DNA of 53,114 bases, from the NCBI RefSeq assembly GCF_009601025.1, contig NZ_WIVE01000027.1, positions 1-53,114 on the forward strand, written 5' to 3'. Source of the stretch: Roseospira navarrensis (lineage in GTDB: Bacteria > Pseudomonadota > Alphaproteobacteria > Rhodospirillales > Rhodospirillaceae). This document shows, piece after piece, positions 16,921-24,589 of this stretch. Made by a program: the position numbers and the translations under genes. Every line of letters starts with the position of its first letter. Within the stretch, counting starts at the first letter, position 1. A model generated the notes under the pieces. It was not told the DNA's origin. It made no database searches and was given only the letters and a program-made list of their open reading frames with translations.

Positions 16921-17534
16921 CACGGATCCTCCGGACGATGAATGGTGTCGCGGGCGTCGGCCTCCGGCGCCGGCAGGTGGCCGTCCGCATCGGGCGTCAC
17001 GTTGCCGTGCACGGGCAGGTCCCAGTCCCCGTGGAAGGTCAGGAACTCGCCCATGGCGTCGGCATCCGGCGGCGACGCCAGCGTCCACGCGGTGGTCAGG
17101 TCGATGCCGTAAGCGGCCAGCCGCTGGTCGCGGGCGGCGGTGTGCAGCAGCGGCCGCACGCCCTCCACCTGGATCGGCTCGATCTCCAGGCCGAGCGCCT
17201 GGTCGTGCAGCAGGGCACAGACGTCCTCGGCCAACTGATAGGCCCCCACGCGATCGTCGGCGCCGTGCCGGCGCTCGTGTTCGTTCCGCCCGGATCGCGC
17301 CGCGACCACGACCACGTAGCGGGCGCGCCACAGCTCGCCGCGTCCGTCCTCGTGACGGTCGAGCCTGGAGAACGCCACCCACGCGGCCGGGAACCGCTGG
17401 CGCAGGATCGCGGTGACGTCCTCGTCCAGCTCGTCGCGGTAGGTGCCGAGCGCGCCCCAGGCATAGCCCAGGTGCCCGGCGTCGGCCGCCGCCCGCAGAC
17501 GGGCGATGATGGCATCCTCGACCGCCCCGATCAT
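16920..17534 (-). CDS. DUF1834 tail protein (Mu gp37-like)
   Basis: 204 residues. MIGAVEDAIIARLRAAADAG at the N-terminus and VCALLHDQALGLEIEPIQVE in the centre are the recognisable parts of the gp37 family, considered a tail terminator/completion protein in Mu-like phages. ATG overlaps the stop of the virion morphogenesis gene by 4 bases, placing it in a coupled block with DUF2635. Confidence 0.88.
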   Translation of the reverse strand: MIGAVEDAIIARLRAAADAGHLGYAWGALGTYRDELDEDVTAILRQRFPAAWVAFSRLDRHEDGRGELWRARYVVVVAARSGRNEHERRHGADDRVGAYQLAEDVCALLHDQALGLEIEPIQVEGVRPLLHTAARDQRLAAYGIDLTTAWTLASPPDADAMGEFLTFHGDWDLPVHGNVTPDADGHLPAPEADARDTIHRPEDP

Positions 17535-18046
17535 GCGCCCGCCTCCCCGCGCCGCAGGGCGTCGCGCAGGCGCTCGCGGATGATGTCGCCGATCTCCTCC
17601 CGGTCGTCGGCGGAGATGCCCAGATAGGGCCGTGCCGGCAGGGTGACAGACTTGCGCAGCGCCACGCCGCCGTCCGGCAGCGGGATGGCCAGGGCGCCCC
17701 CGGCCCGGGCACGGATCTGCCCGCCGAGCTGGTGAATGCGCGCGTAGATCAGATTGGTCCCGACGCGCGCCGACCGACTGTCGGCGGCATGCGTGATGCT
17801 GTCGCGCAGGTGCCCCCGATCCACGAGGGTCTGCCCGCCGGTGCGCGCGGCCCGACGGCTGGGGGTCCATCGGTCGCCGTCCGGGCTCCGGCCCGCCTGG
17901 AACCGCTGCTGCACGGACGTGACCAGGGCCGCCCCGATCTCGTCCATGAGGTCGTGCGCCCGGTCGGCGTCACGGACCAGCGCGTCCAGCGCGTGCCCCG
18001 CCCGGCGCAGGTCGGCGTCGTCGATGCGGATGGCGATGCCCGACAT
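17531..18046 (-). CDS. virion morphogenesis protein (Mu gpG-like)
   Basis: 171 residues of the phage virion morphogenesis family (Mu gpG, P2 gpS). Conserved elements are QRFQAGRSPDGDRWTP (about 47-62), LVDRGHLRDSI (about 74-84) and IYARIHQLGGQIR (about 100-112). It probably acts at tail completion or head-tail joining. In Mu this gene lies next to F; here it lies after the capsid between the DUF1320 and DUF1834 genes, the arrangement seen in B3-type phages. Confidence 0.9.
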   Translation of the reverse strand: MSGIAIRIDDADLRRAGHALDALVRDADRAHDLMDEIGAALVTSVQQRFQAGRSPDGDRWTPSRRAARTGGQTLVDRGHLRDSITHAADSRSARVGTNLIYARIHQLGGQIRARAGGALAIPLPDGGVALRKSVTLPARPYLGISADDREEIGDIIRERLRDALRRGEAGA

Positions 18047-18048
18047 GG

Positions 18049-18471
18049 TCAGAACCCCCGCAGCGTGTCGCGGGTGAACAGGCGCGGCGGCGCATCCACG
18101 ATCACGGCGCCGGCGCCGCTGGGCGTGGTGTCCACCGGCGCGTCCAGCGTCACCTCGCCGCGCGCGATCATGCGCAGCTGGTCGCGGGCCCACTTGGCGC
18201 GGGCCGTCACCTCGTCAGGCGTGTGGTCGGGCCACAGCCACCACCAGGTCAGGGCACAGGCCACGTCCACGATCAGCGGCGGCACGGGTGCCAGCGGCAC
18301 CACGTACCGGCCACGCAGGGCCGCGTCGATCTCACCGTCCGCGGAGGCGATGGCGCGATCCAGCACCGCCGCCACCACCGCGCCGGTGTACGGCTCGGCG
18401 ACGTCGGTGCGGTCGATCAGCGCACGCTCGCTGTAGCGCTCGATCATCGCGGCTGTGCTGGCGTACGGCAT
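18049..18471 (-). CDS. DUF1320 head-tail connector (Mu gp36-like)
   Basis: 140 residues. MPYASTAAMIERYSERALID, AIASADGEIDAALRGRYVVP (about 41-60) and CALTWWWLW (about 72-80) are typical of the gp36/DUF1320 family, adaptor proteins that fill the portal-proximal neck. It is preceded by a 178-bp non-coding gap and followed by the gpG-like gene after 2 bp. Confidence 0.9.
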   Translation of the reverse strand: MPYASTAAMIERYSERALIDRTDVAEPYTGAVVAAVLDRAIASADGEIDAALRGRYVVPLAPVPPLIVDVACALTWWWLWPDHTPDEVTARAKWARDQLRMIARGEVTLDAPVDTTPSGAGAVIVDAPPRLFTRDTLRGF

Positions 18472-18649
18472 TTCTGCCCCTCAGGCGTGACAGCCCGGCG
18501 CGACCGCGCCGGCGGGCCGAAGGCCCGGAGGCCCGCGCCGCCATCCGGCGGCGCTGGGCCGATCAGTACCCAAACCGGCCTACTCCCCGGGCTCATCCGA
18601 CCGGCGTCATCCGCACCGGCCGGGATCGACACCCGGGTTTCGCGCGGGA
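18472..18649. other. non-coding gap with hairpins between head and neck genes
   Basis: 178 bp with no convincing reading frame. It contains CGGGCC-GAA-GGCCCG and further GC-rich stems. It may hold a transcript-processing or partial terminator signal reducing expression after the capsid gene. The late-promoter palindrome is not present here. Confidence 0.5.
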
Positions 18650-18838
18650 TTACTTCGCCGGGGGCTTCTCCTTCGGCGGCTTGGCCGGCGCGACGTCCTC
18701 GACCGTCAGCTCGGGCTCGACCCGCAGTGCCTCGACCTGCGCGTCGGTCAGGTCGCCGTCCGGCACGGTCACCGGCTCGGCCGGCCAGTGACGGCCGGCA
18801 CGACGGATAGGGTGGCGGGCGGTCACACGGATCGGCAT
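18650..18838 (-). CDS. Mu gp35/HI1506-like small protein
   Basis: 62 residues: a basic N-terminal half (MPIRVTARHPIRRAGRHWPA), the conserved PVTVPDGDLTDAQVEALRVE (about 22-41), and a Lys/Pro-rich end. This pattern matches the FluMu HI1506-like proteins located directly after the capsid gene in Mu-like phages. Function unknown; possibly a minor head component. The start is the ATG 14 bp after the capsid stop. Confidence 0.8.
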   Translation of the reverse strand: MPIRVTARHPIRRAGRHWPAEPVTVPDGDLTDAQVEALRVEPELTVEDVAPAKPPKEKPPAK

Positions 18839-18852
18839 GGCGTCGCCTCCCC

Positions 18853-19746
18853 CTAGACCAGCCACGGCACGACGACGACCTGCACCAGACCCTTGTTCGG
18901 GTTGGTGGCGCCGTTGGCCAGGCGCTCGACGCCGACAATTTCCTGGGCCGCTTCGCGAAGGGACGGCGGCACGACCAGATGCGTCGGCATGATGCCCAGC
19001 GGCCGCCCGTGGTCGCCGGTCCGCCCCATCATGGCGGCGTAGGCCGCATTGAAGTTCGTGGCATCCAGGTCGCCCTTGCTCGCGTAGGCGAGCTGCCAGA
19101 GCGAGAATCCGACGTTCAGCCGCGCGTCGGTGCCGTACACGAAGGTGTCGGTCATGAACACGCGCTCGCTGTCCAGGTCGGTGAGCGCCCGGAACTGATA
19201 GTCGCGGCGCTTCTGGAACAGCACCGGCTTGATCGCCCGATTGAGGGCCATCAGGTACCACGGCGCGCCGGCGCCGGTCTGAAGGTTCGACTGGCTCCCG
19301 GTCGCGCCATCGGACCCGATCACCGGATGGTCCGTGTCGAAGTAGTACTGGCCGTCGTAGCACTTCGTGGTCAGGCCGCCCTTGATGAGACCGAACACCA
19401 GCTCGTTCGGGTGCGCCGCCGTGCTCTCACCCATCTCCTGGAACATGGGCGAATAGACGCCGAGGTTGTCGTCTTCGATGTCGTCACGCGACACCTCGAC
19501 GCTCAGCTCGAACTTGCGGTTCCGGATCGTATAGCCGTGCACGGCCAGACCATGCAGGACACGATCTCCGATCCACTCGCGCATGCGCGGCATCTTGCCG
19601 AGCCACCCGTACTCCTCCTTGGAGGTGGTGCTGGTCACCTCGGTGACGAACGGCCGATACATCGGCTCGTGCATCCCCAGGCCGGACTGGAAGTGGGTCT
19701 TGAAGCCGGTGCCCAGCGCCGTCAGCGTCCCCTTATTGACAATCAT
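18853..19746 (-). CDS. major capsid protein (Mu gpT)
   Basis: 297 residues. The N-terminus (MIVNKGTLTALGTGFKTHFQ), KMPRMREWIGDRVLHGLAVH (about 51-70) and the C-terminal region LVVPPSLREAAQEIVGVERL (about 257-276) place it in the Mu gpT major head subunit family, an HK97-fold shell protein. Downstream of protease/scaffold and cement genes, as expected. Length is close to Mu gpT (about 305). Confidence 0.95.
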   Translation of the reverse strand: MIVNKGTLTALGTGFKTHFQSGLGMHEPMYRPFVTEVTSTTSKEEYGWLGKMPRMREWIGDRVLHGLAVHGYTIRNRKFELSVEVSRDDIEDDNLGVYSPMFQEMGESTAAHPNELVFGLIKGGLTTKCYDGQYYFDTDHPVIGSDGATGSQSNLQTGAGAPWYLMALNRAIKPVLFQKRRDYQFRALTDLDSERVFMTDTFVYGTDARLNVGFSLWQLAYASKGDLDATNFNAAYAAMMGRTGDHGRPLGIMPTHLVVPPSLREAAQEIVGVERLANGATNPNKGLVQVVVVPWLV

Positions 19747-19760
19747 GGTCCGTCGTCCTC

Positions 19761-20165
19761 CTAGACCTCGACCCAGACGCCCTGGGCGTCCACGTCACGG
19801 ATGGTGCCGCAGGCGCTGCGGGTGCTGGTGCCGTCGGTCGCGGCCACGGTCTGGTCATCGACGGCATAAGCCGGCGACCCGATGTGCGCCCGGGTGATCG
19901 CGTCGCCGCCGGCGCTGTTCGCCCAGCGGAAGCACCCGCGCTCGATCCGCACCGTCACGTCACCGTCGGCCGGCCCGCCGGTGACGGCCTCGGCGGCGCG
20001 GCCGCGCGGCGTCAGAGTGGTGGCGACGGCGGCCGGCACGGCGTAGCCGTCGGCGTCGAGCATCGTCATGGCGCCGGCATGGATGACGGCGGCGGCCTTG
20101 ACCGGATCGTCGAACGCCGTGACCTCGCGCCGGGGCGTGTCGCGGTCAGTGGTGAGAGCGGCCAT
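19761..20165 (-). CDS. putative head cement/decoration protein
   Basis: 134 residues between the protease/scaffold and the capsid genes, where B3-like phages encode a small head protein. The C-terminal half contains GCFRWANSAGGDAITRAHIG followed by a beta-rich end (GTIRDVDAQGVWVEV), a layout seen in cement proteins that stabilise the shell. The family call rests on position and general pattern rather than on a diagnostic motif. Confidence 0.65.
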   Translation of the reverse strand: MAALTTDRDTPRREVTAFDDPVKAAAVIHAGAMTMLDADGYAVPAAVATTLTPRGRAAEAVTGGPADGDVTVRIERGCFRWANSAGGDAITRAHIGSPAYAVDDQTVAATDGTSTRSACGTIRDVDAQGVWVEV

Positions 20166-20168
20166 GGC

Positions 20169-20699
20169 TTACGCCTCCGTCTTTTCGGCGCCGTCGCGCG
20201 TCGCGAGGTACTGCGCCTCGGACAGACCGAGCTGGCGACAGGTGGCGCGCTCCTCGTCGGACAGCGATCCGGCACCGGCGGCCTGCGCGGGCGGCGTCTT
20301 GCCGACCAATCCGTCGGCGACCACCTTCGGCGCGGCCTGGACATAGGTCTCGAAGGCCGTGAGCCCCTCGGCCGTGCGGCAGGTGGCGCGGTGATAGGCC
20401 TCGCTGGCCGGCGTGATCTTGCCCGCCTCCAGCGCGCCCTTGATGGCCGCGTCCACCTTGGCCTGGTGGCCGGCGGCCTCCAGGTCGGCGAGCTTCTGTT
20501 CGGCGGCCGTGGCGCGGGCGACGGCGGCGTCATGGTCCGCGCGCGGCACGAAGCGCTCCAGCGGCGGCTGCTCGGCGGCGGCCGTGGCGCGCGCCTCGCG
20601 GTCCTTCAGGCCATTGATGGCGCCGAGCACCTGCGTCTCGTTGGCGCCGTCCGTCAGGCCCAGCGCCTGCGTGACGCTGGCCGGGATGACATCGGTCAT
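20169..20699 (-). CDS. internal in-frame scaffold product (Mu gpZ-like)
   Basis: An ATG at residue 167 of the protease gene (MTDVIPASVTQALGL) is preceded by AGAGGAGG on the minus strand, with 11 bases between. In Mu the scaffold Z is made from an internal start in I. Translation here would give a 176-residue protein consisting only of the helical scaffold part. The strong internal ribosome site is visible; the use of it is inferred by analogy. Confidence 0.6.
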   Translation of the reverse strand: MTDVIPASVTQALGLTDGANETQVLGAINGLKDREARATAAAEQPPLERFVPRADHDAAVARATAAEQKLADLEAAGHQAKVDAAIKGALEAGKITPASEAYHRATCRTAEGLTAFETYVQAAPKVVADGLVGKTPPAQAAGAGSLSDEERATCRQLGLSEAQYLATRDGAEKTEA

Positions 20700-21197
20700 G
20701 GGTCGGGGGTCCTCCTCTCGGGCCAGGGCTGGCATCTGGAAGTTGGGGAAATGCACGAGGCCGGCGCCGACGAGACGCTTGATCCGTCGGGTCTCCTTCT
20801 CGAAGTCGAAGGCGGGGGACAGGTACCGATAGGCCCGACCGGCGACGTCGCGGGCCCCCTCGGCCGCCCAGGTGACGCGGCCCCAGATCGAGCCGTCCGG
20901 GCGCCGCTCGACATCCTGGATCCAGCCGGCCGCCGGCGTGCGCTCGCCGGCGCGGCCGCGCGTCTCGCTGGCGTGTTCCCAGTCGATGACCAGGTCACGG
21001 GCCAGGGCGCGGGTCTCGGCGACCACGGCGTCGGGATCGGGGTTGGTCCAGCGCCGGCCGTCGCGGGCCGACAGGTCGGCGCCCGCCGGCAGCAGCATGA
21101 TCCATTCGGGCGCGGCGCCGTCCTCGGCCGGAGCGGGCAGATCCAGGCACAAGGCGCGCCGGCAATCGCCGGTCGTATGGGGGATGGCGTCGGTCAT
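20169..21197 (-). CDS. head maturation protease/scaffold (Mu gpI-like)
   Basis: 342 residues. The N-terminal half is the Mu I protease type (RDLVIDWEHASETRGRAGER at about 67-86, TPAAGWIQDVERRPDGSIWG, then YRYLSPAFDF), with a conserved Asp-Trp-Glu-His segment. The C-terminal half is helical and charged, as in a scaffold, and would be removed after shell assembly. The ATG is coupled (ATGA) to a 34-codon leader frame. A palindromic late-promoter candidate lies 137 bp upstream. Confidence 0.9.
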   Translation of the reverse strand: MTDAIPHTTGDCRRALCLDLPAPAEDGAAPEWIMLLPAGADLSARDGRRWTNPDPDAVVAETRALARDLVIDWEHASETRGRAGERTPAAGWIQDVERRPDGSIWGRVTWAAEGARDVAGRAYRYLSPAFDFEKETRRIKRLVGAGLVHFPNFQMPALAREEDPRPMTDVIPASVTQALGLTDGANETQVLGAINGLKDREARATAAAEQPPLERFVPRADHDAAVARATAAEQKLADLEAAGHQAKVDAAIKGALEAGKITPASEAYHRATCRTAEGLTAFETYVQAAPKVVADGLVGKTPPAQAAGAGSLSDEERATCRQLGLSEAQYLATRDGAEKTEA

Positions 21198-21298
21198 GGC
21201 TGCACCGTGCCACGCGCGACGGGAGCGCGCGCCCGGACGGATGTCCGGTCAGACAGTGGTGCGGCCCGGGGCCGGCGATATGCGGGGGCGTCGGTCAT
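21194..21298 (-). CDS. 34-codon leader frame coupled to the protease gene
   Basis: MTDAPAYRRPRAAPLSDRTS... ends GTVQP with a stop overlapping the protease ATG as ATGA. The ATG falls at the predicted transcription start of the upstream late-promoter candidate, so its mRNA could be leaderless. The peptide is very basic and low in complexity, suggesting that coupling rather than the product matters. It begins with the same MTDA as the protease, which could also mean a partial duplication of the start. Confidence 0.4.
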   Translation of the reverse strand: MTDAPAYRRPRAAPLSDRTSVRARAPVARGTVQP

Positions 21299-21304
21299 GG
21301 GCGG

Positions 21305-21351
21305 ATCATGCCGCCCGGATCACCCTTCGGCTGCCCGGAAGGACTTCCGGG
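21305..21351 (-). promoter_or_regulatory. late promoter candidate upstream of protease (PI-like)
   Basis: The 18-bp palindrome CCCGGAAGGACTTCCGGG (21334-21351), with CTG beside it, is identical to that before the endolysin gene. A -10-like CATGAT (minus strand, 21305-21310) lies exactly 23 bp downstream, the same spacing as in the other copy. No -35 is visible, as in activator-dependent Mu late promoters. Probable target of the Mor/C-type activator. Confidence 0.65.
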
Positions 21352-21629
21352 TGCTGGGCGATGGAGCCCGCGCGACCGACCCCGGGAGCATGCTCCCGCC
21401 CGCGCCAGCGGTCAATGCCGGGGCCGGCACGGCGCCGGAAGGTCCCTGGAGGGCCGATTAAATCCGGTTTTAAACGGGGTCTCCGGCGCGCGCGGCCCTC
21501 GGGGCCGGATCGACGCCCGCTCGCCTGTGTGGGCCTCTCAGGGCCGATCCCGCGCACAGGCCGCCACAGAGGCGTGCCGTCCCCGAACGGCCCGATGGCC
21601 GGGCCCGACCCGGCTCGCGCACGCTGCCC

Positions 21630-21659
21630 CCTCTTATGGCCTCTTATGGGCGTCTTAAT
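21630..21659. repeat. tandem 10-bp repeats, CCTCTTATGG
   Basis: Two exact tandem copies (21630-21649) followed by a degenerate third (CGTCTTAATT). The 10-bp period equals one helical turn, which suits a protein contacting one face of the DNA. It lies about 120 bp beyond the F gene stop within the late control region. Confidence 0.6.
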
Positions 21660-21742
21660 TTGCGCCGGCTCGGTCGCAGGTGTATGATGGTCGCAATGGA
21701 TCGCGTCCCCCCCGCCCGCCGGGTTCATGAGGTCGTGATCCG

Positions 21743-21780
21743 GACGGCAGTGGGCGGCGCCGCTGCCGTCATTCTTTTTC
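21743..21780 (+). terminator. terminator-like hairpin reading rightward
   Basis: GACGGCAG (21743-21750) and CTGCCGTC (21763-21770) form a perfect 8-bp stem, followed by ATTCTTTTTC on the plus strand. This is a good intrinsic terminator for rightward transcripts, yet no rightward gene is seen upstream. It would protect the head operon from antisense transcription or end an unrecognised rightward small RNA. Confidence 0.45.
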
Positions 21781-23049
21781 CGGACGGCGGTACAGCAAGA
21801 CCCCGCGCCGCCGCTCGGCGAGATACCCGGCCGGTCGCGACTGGAACAGGGTCACGCCACGCCATCCCGCCTCCGACCATTCCACCAAGGCAAACAGCCC
21901 GTGGCCCCGCTGCATCTTGTTCAGCCGGGGCAGATCGAGCGCGGCCAGATAGGTCCGGCGCAGGACCGGCCGCCCCGTGTGATCGGCCGCCCAGGACAGC
22001 CAGATCTCGTCGGGCGCCTTCAGGGCCTCGGCGAGCACCGGCAGGAACCGGTGCCGGCCCTGACTTTCGACCTTCCAACTCCCATCGCGGCGGCGGAACA
22101 AGTCGGCGTCGATTCCCATCACATACCCGGCCGCATCGCGATACAGCGCGCCCTGATCGACCGTGGCGCCGAACTCGGACAGGAACGCCTGGGCGTACGC
22201 TTCCGGCGCCAGCCCCTCGGGCAGCACCCTGGCCGCGTCCACCGGGCGCGGCGCCGGCAGCGCTGGCAGGTTGGGCGGCACCGGCATCTCCAGATCGGGC
22301 AGGTCGGGCAGCGGCTCGCGCAGCTCTCGCGGCACGGCGCCGGACAGCCACGACCGCCCGACGTTGTAGCCGAAGCCCGTGTCGAGTCCCGCCGGGGTCT
22401 CCCACGTCTCCGTCGAGCCATCGGCCAGGGTCACGGTGCGCTGTTCCATCGCCACCGGCGGCGCCTGGTCGTCAGGCGTGACGCTGTAGCCGTACCGCCG
22501 CAACTGCCGCTCGGTCAGGGCCTGCACCGTACAGCGGCATCCCCAGCCGTTCGGCGGGTAGTGGGCGCGCCACCAGGGATGATCGGCCGGCAGCACCGTG
22601 CCGTGCCACGCCTTGTGCTCGTCGCGCGTCCGGCCATCCATCACGGCCACATAGCGCAGGTACAGGGTCCGGCCGGCCTCGGCCTCGCGCTGCCGCTGCC
22701 GCTCAATCCGGTCCCAGTGGCCCGCCGCCCGGGCCATCCGCATGTTGGTGTCGTAGATCACGCGCGAGCGCCAGTTCCGTCCGCCTTTGTACGACCAGCC
22801 GTGTTTTGTGACGATCGTATCGAAGTCTTGGCGGAACGTCTCCAGGGTCGTGCCGTTCTCGATGGCGCTCCGGATCGACCGATGGAAGTCCGCGACCAGC
22901 GCATCGGTGGTGGCGCCGGCGACGACGAAGGACCGGGCGTGTGCGCCCTCCCGCAGATCGGTCCACGCCTGCGTCGGCAGGCGCGCCTTGCCGGCCAGGA
23001 AGTCAATGGCCTCGGCGAAAGGCAGCGGCGCGCCGACATCATCCGCCAT
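21769..23049 (-). CDS. minor head protein (Mu gpF/gp30) fused to a PBECR2-type nuclease domain
   Basis: 426 residues. Residues 1-200 are the phage Mu F family, with THPWW-like and GWGCRC elements (DHPWWRAHYPPNGWGCRC at about 155-172), the minor head protein next to the portal. After a proline-rich linker (about 250-290), residues about 295-426 match the Barnase-EndoU-ColicinE5/D-RelE-like nuclease class 2 (KVESQGRHRFLPVLAEALKA, PDEIWLSW, LRRTYLAALDL). The domain is probably packaged and ejected with DNA. The start overlaps the portal gene end by 11 bases. Confidence 0.85.
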   Translation of the reverse strand: MADDVGAPLPFAEAIDFLAGKARLPTQAWTDLREGAHARSFVVAGATTDALVADFHRSIRSAIENGTTLETFRQDFDTIVTKHGWSYKGGRNWRSRVIYDTNMRMARAAGHWDRIERQRQREAEAGRTLYLRYVAVMDGRTRDEHKAWHGTVLPADHPWWRAHYPPNGWGCRCTVQALTERQLRRYGYSVTPDDQAPPVAMEQRTVTLADGSTETWETPAGLDTGFGYNVGRSWLSGAVPRELREPLPDLPDLEMPVPPNLPALPAPRPVDAARVLPEGLAPEAYAQAFLSEFGATVDQGALYRDAAGYVMGIDADLFRRRDGSWKVESQGRHRFLPVLAEALKAPDEIWLSWAADHTGRPVLRRTYLAALDLPRLNKMQRGHGLFALVEWSEAGWRGVTLFQSRPAGYLAERRRGVLLYRRPEKE

Positions 23050-24589
23050 CGGCCGATCCGCCCAGATAGGCGACCATCAGGCCCTGTCCCATGACCTCGG
23101 CCAGCGCATCTGGCGACAACTCCGGATACAGGTCCAGCAGTCGGCGCTCAACGTCGGCCAGATCATCGGACGTGGCCAGCAGGTCGCGGAACCGGTCCAG
23201 CATGGAGTCGATCGCCGGCGCGGCCGCTGCATCCATCTGGTCCACCAGATCGTCCACGTCGTCCAGGGGGGCCGGTCCGCGCTCGCGCGCCGTACCGCGA
23301 TCGGTCGGTGGCGGGGGCGCAGTCTGGCTGGCGCCGGGCGGGTGCAGCAGCTCCTCGTCGGCATCCGGATCGGGCAGACCGAGCTTGTCCCGCACCGTGC
23401 TCATCCCGACTTTGGCGCCCCGGTCCACCAGGTCGCAGACCATCTGAACCCACTGCTTCAGGTCGTCCATGTCGGGGACAAGCAGCTTGATGGTCGGATA
23501 CTGCCCGGACGCCGGCACCCCCCAGTTCAGGCCCACGAACACGTTGACCAGGTCGCGTTGCAGCGTCTCGGAGATGTCGGCCGCGTCGGCCTCCAGGATG
23601 TCCAGGCGCACCTGGTCATGCACCTGCGCCTGGGCGCGGCTGGATCCGTCGTCGGCCGTCATGGTCTGACCCAGGATCACCTTGGAGACCTGCTCGTCCC
23701 AGTACCGCGCCAGACGTTCGAACACATCCGGCCCCACCGCGCCCTGGGCGGCGTCGATGAACTCCAGATCCATGCCGCGCGGCAGAATGGCGGCGGCCTG
23801 ACGGCCGATCATGCTGACGGCCTGTTTGAGGACCGCACGGTCCTCGGCCGAGTGCGCCTGGTCGTAGCGGCCGATGCGGATCGGCATGCCGTAGATCTCG
23901 CCGAAGGCGGCCCAGTCCTGCAACGAGAACGACTTGAACATGAACGACCACACGCCGAGCATCGCCAGCCCGCCGGCCACCGGCAGCCCGGTGATGAGGT
24001 CCGGCACATGGATCATGAACCGGTTCGGCGGCAGCTCGGCTCCATCGGGGGAGCCGTCGCGCAACCGGATCTCCTGCCCGGCCACGCGGTCGAGCTGAAA
24101 GAACGTGGGGTCACGGTGCTCGTAGCGTGGATACCACGGGCCATCCGCTGTCTCGTGCCAGACCAACTCGACGACGGAGTACCCGCGCGCCAGACCGTCC
24201 AGGAGATGCCCGATCATGCGCCGTGTACCCGGCCGCGCGACCAGGTCGCGCACGGCATCGGCCAACGCCACGTCGGCCGCGTCGTCGGAGGCCGCCTCCA
24301 CCATGATCTGGAGGCTCTTGCACTGCAGCTTCCGGGTGCCGAGCTGGGCGCGGTAGTGCAGCTCCAGTCGCTCGATCTCGCCGGCCAACACCAGATACTC
24401 GTGGGTGTCGCCTTGCATGGCGGAGCGCAGGATGCGCGCCAGCCGCGCCGGGGTCAGGCCGGCGGCATAGCTGTCGTGCCAGACGGTGCGCTGCCCGACC
24501 AGCTCCGGTGGGGCGATCTCCCGCGTCAGGGCGGCGGGGGCGCGTTTCAGGGGTCGCGTCGGCGTACGGCTGGGCGTCGGCTTTCTCAT
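23039..24589 (-). CDS. portal protein (Mu gp29, DUF935)
   Basis: 516 residues. Typical DUF935 features: GDTHEYLVLAGEIERLELHY (about 60-79), KSFSLQDWAAFGEIYGMPIR (about 238-257), DEQVSKVILGQTMTADDGSS (about 317-336). Forms the ring at the DNA entry vertex and docks the terminase. The first 20 residues are basic and Pro/Thr-rich. ATG overlaps the terminase stop by 4 bases; its 3' end overlaps the F-like gene. Confidence 0.93.
   Translation of the reverse strand: MRKPTPSRTPTRPLKRAPAALTREIAPPELVGQRTVWHDSYAAGLTPARLARILRSAMQGDTHEYLVLAGEIERLELHYRAQLGTRKLQCKSLQIMVEAASDDAADVALADAVRDLVARPGTRRMIGHLLDGLARGYSVVELVWHETADGPWYPRYEHRDPTFFQLDRVAGQEIRLRDGSPDGAELPPNRFMIHVPDLITGLPVAGGLAMLGVWSFMFKSFSLQDWAAFGEIYGMPIRIGRYDQAHSAEDRAVLKQAVSMIGRQAAAILPRGMDLEFIDAAQGAVGPDVFERLARYWDEQVSKVILGQTMTADDGSSRAQAQVHDQVRLDILEADAADISETLQRDLVNVFVGLNWGVPASGQYPTIKLLVPDMDDLKQWVQMVCDLVDRGAKVGMSTVRDKLGLPDPDADEELLHPPGASQTAPPPPTDRGTARERGPAPLDDVDDLVDQMDAAAAPAIDSMLDRFRDLLATSDDLADVERRLLDLYPELSPDALAEVMGQGLMVAYLGGSADGG

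Larger units (their letters stand above)
21299..21768. other. 470-bp non-coding late control region
   Basis: The longest gene-free stretch inside the prophage, between the F-like head gene and the protease gene. It holds the late-promoter palindrome (21331-21351), a 16-bp perfect palindrome CGGGAGCATGCTCCCG (21383-21398), two tandem copies of CCTCTTATGG with a degenerate third (21630-21659), and a hairpin followed by T5 on the plus strand (21743-21780). Reading frames across it have no convincing coding character. Confidence 0.7.

Noticed and set aside
20169-20699. Interpretation of the protease gene as two separate genes broken by a frameshift
   Set aside because: The frame is continuous; the internal ATG with a strong ribosome site is better explained as a nested scaffold start as in Mu I/Z.
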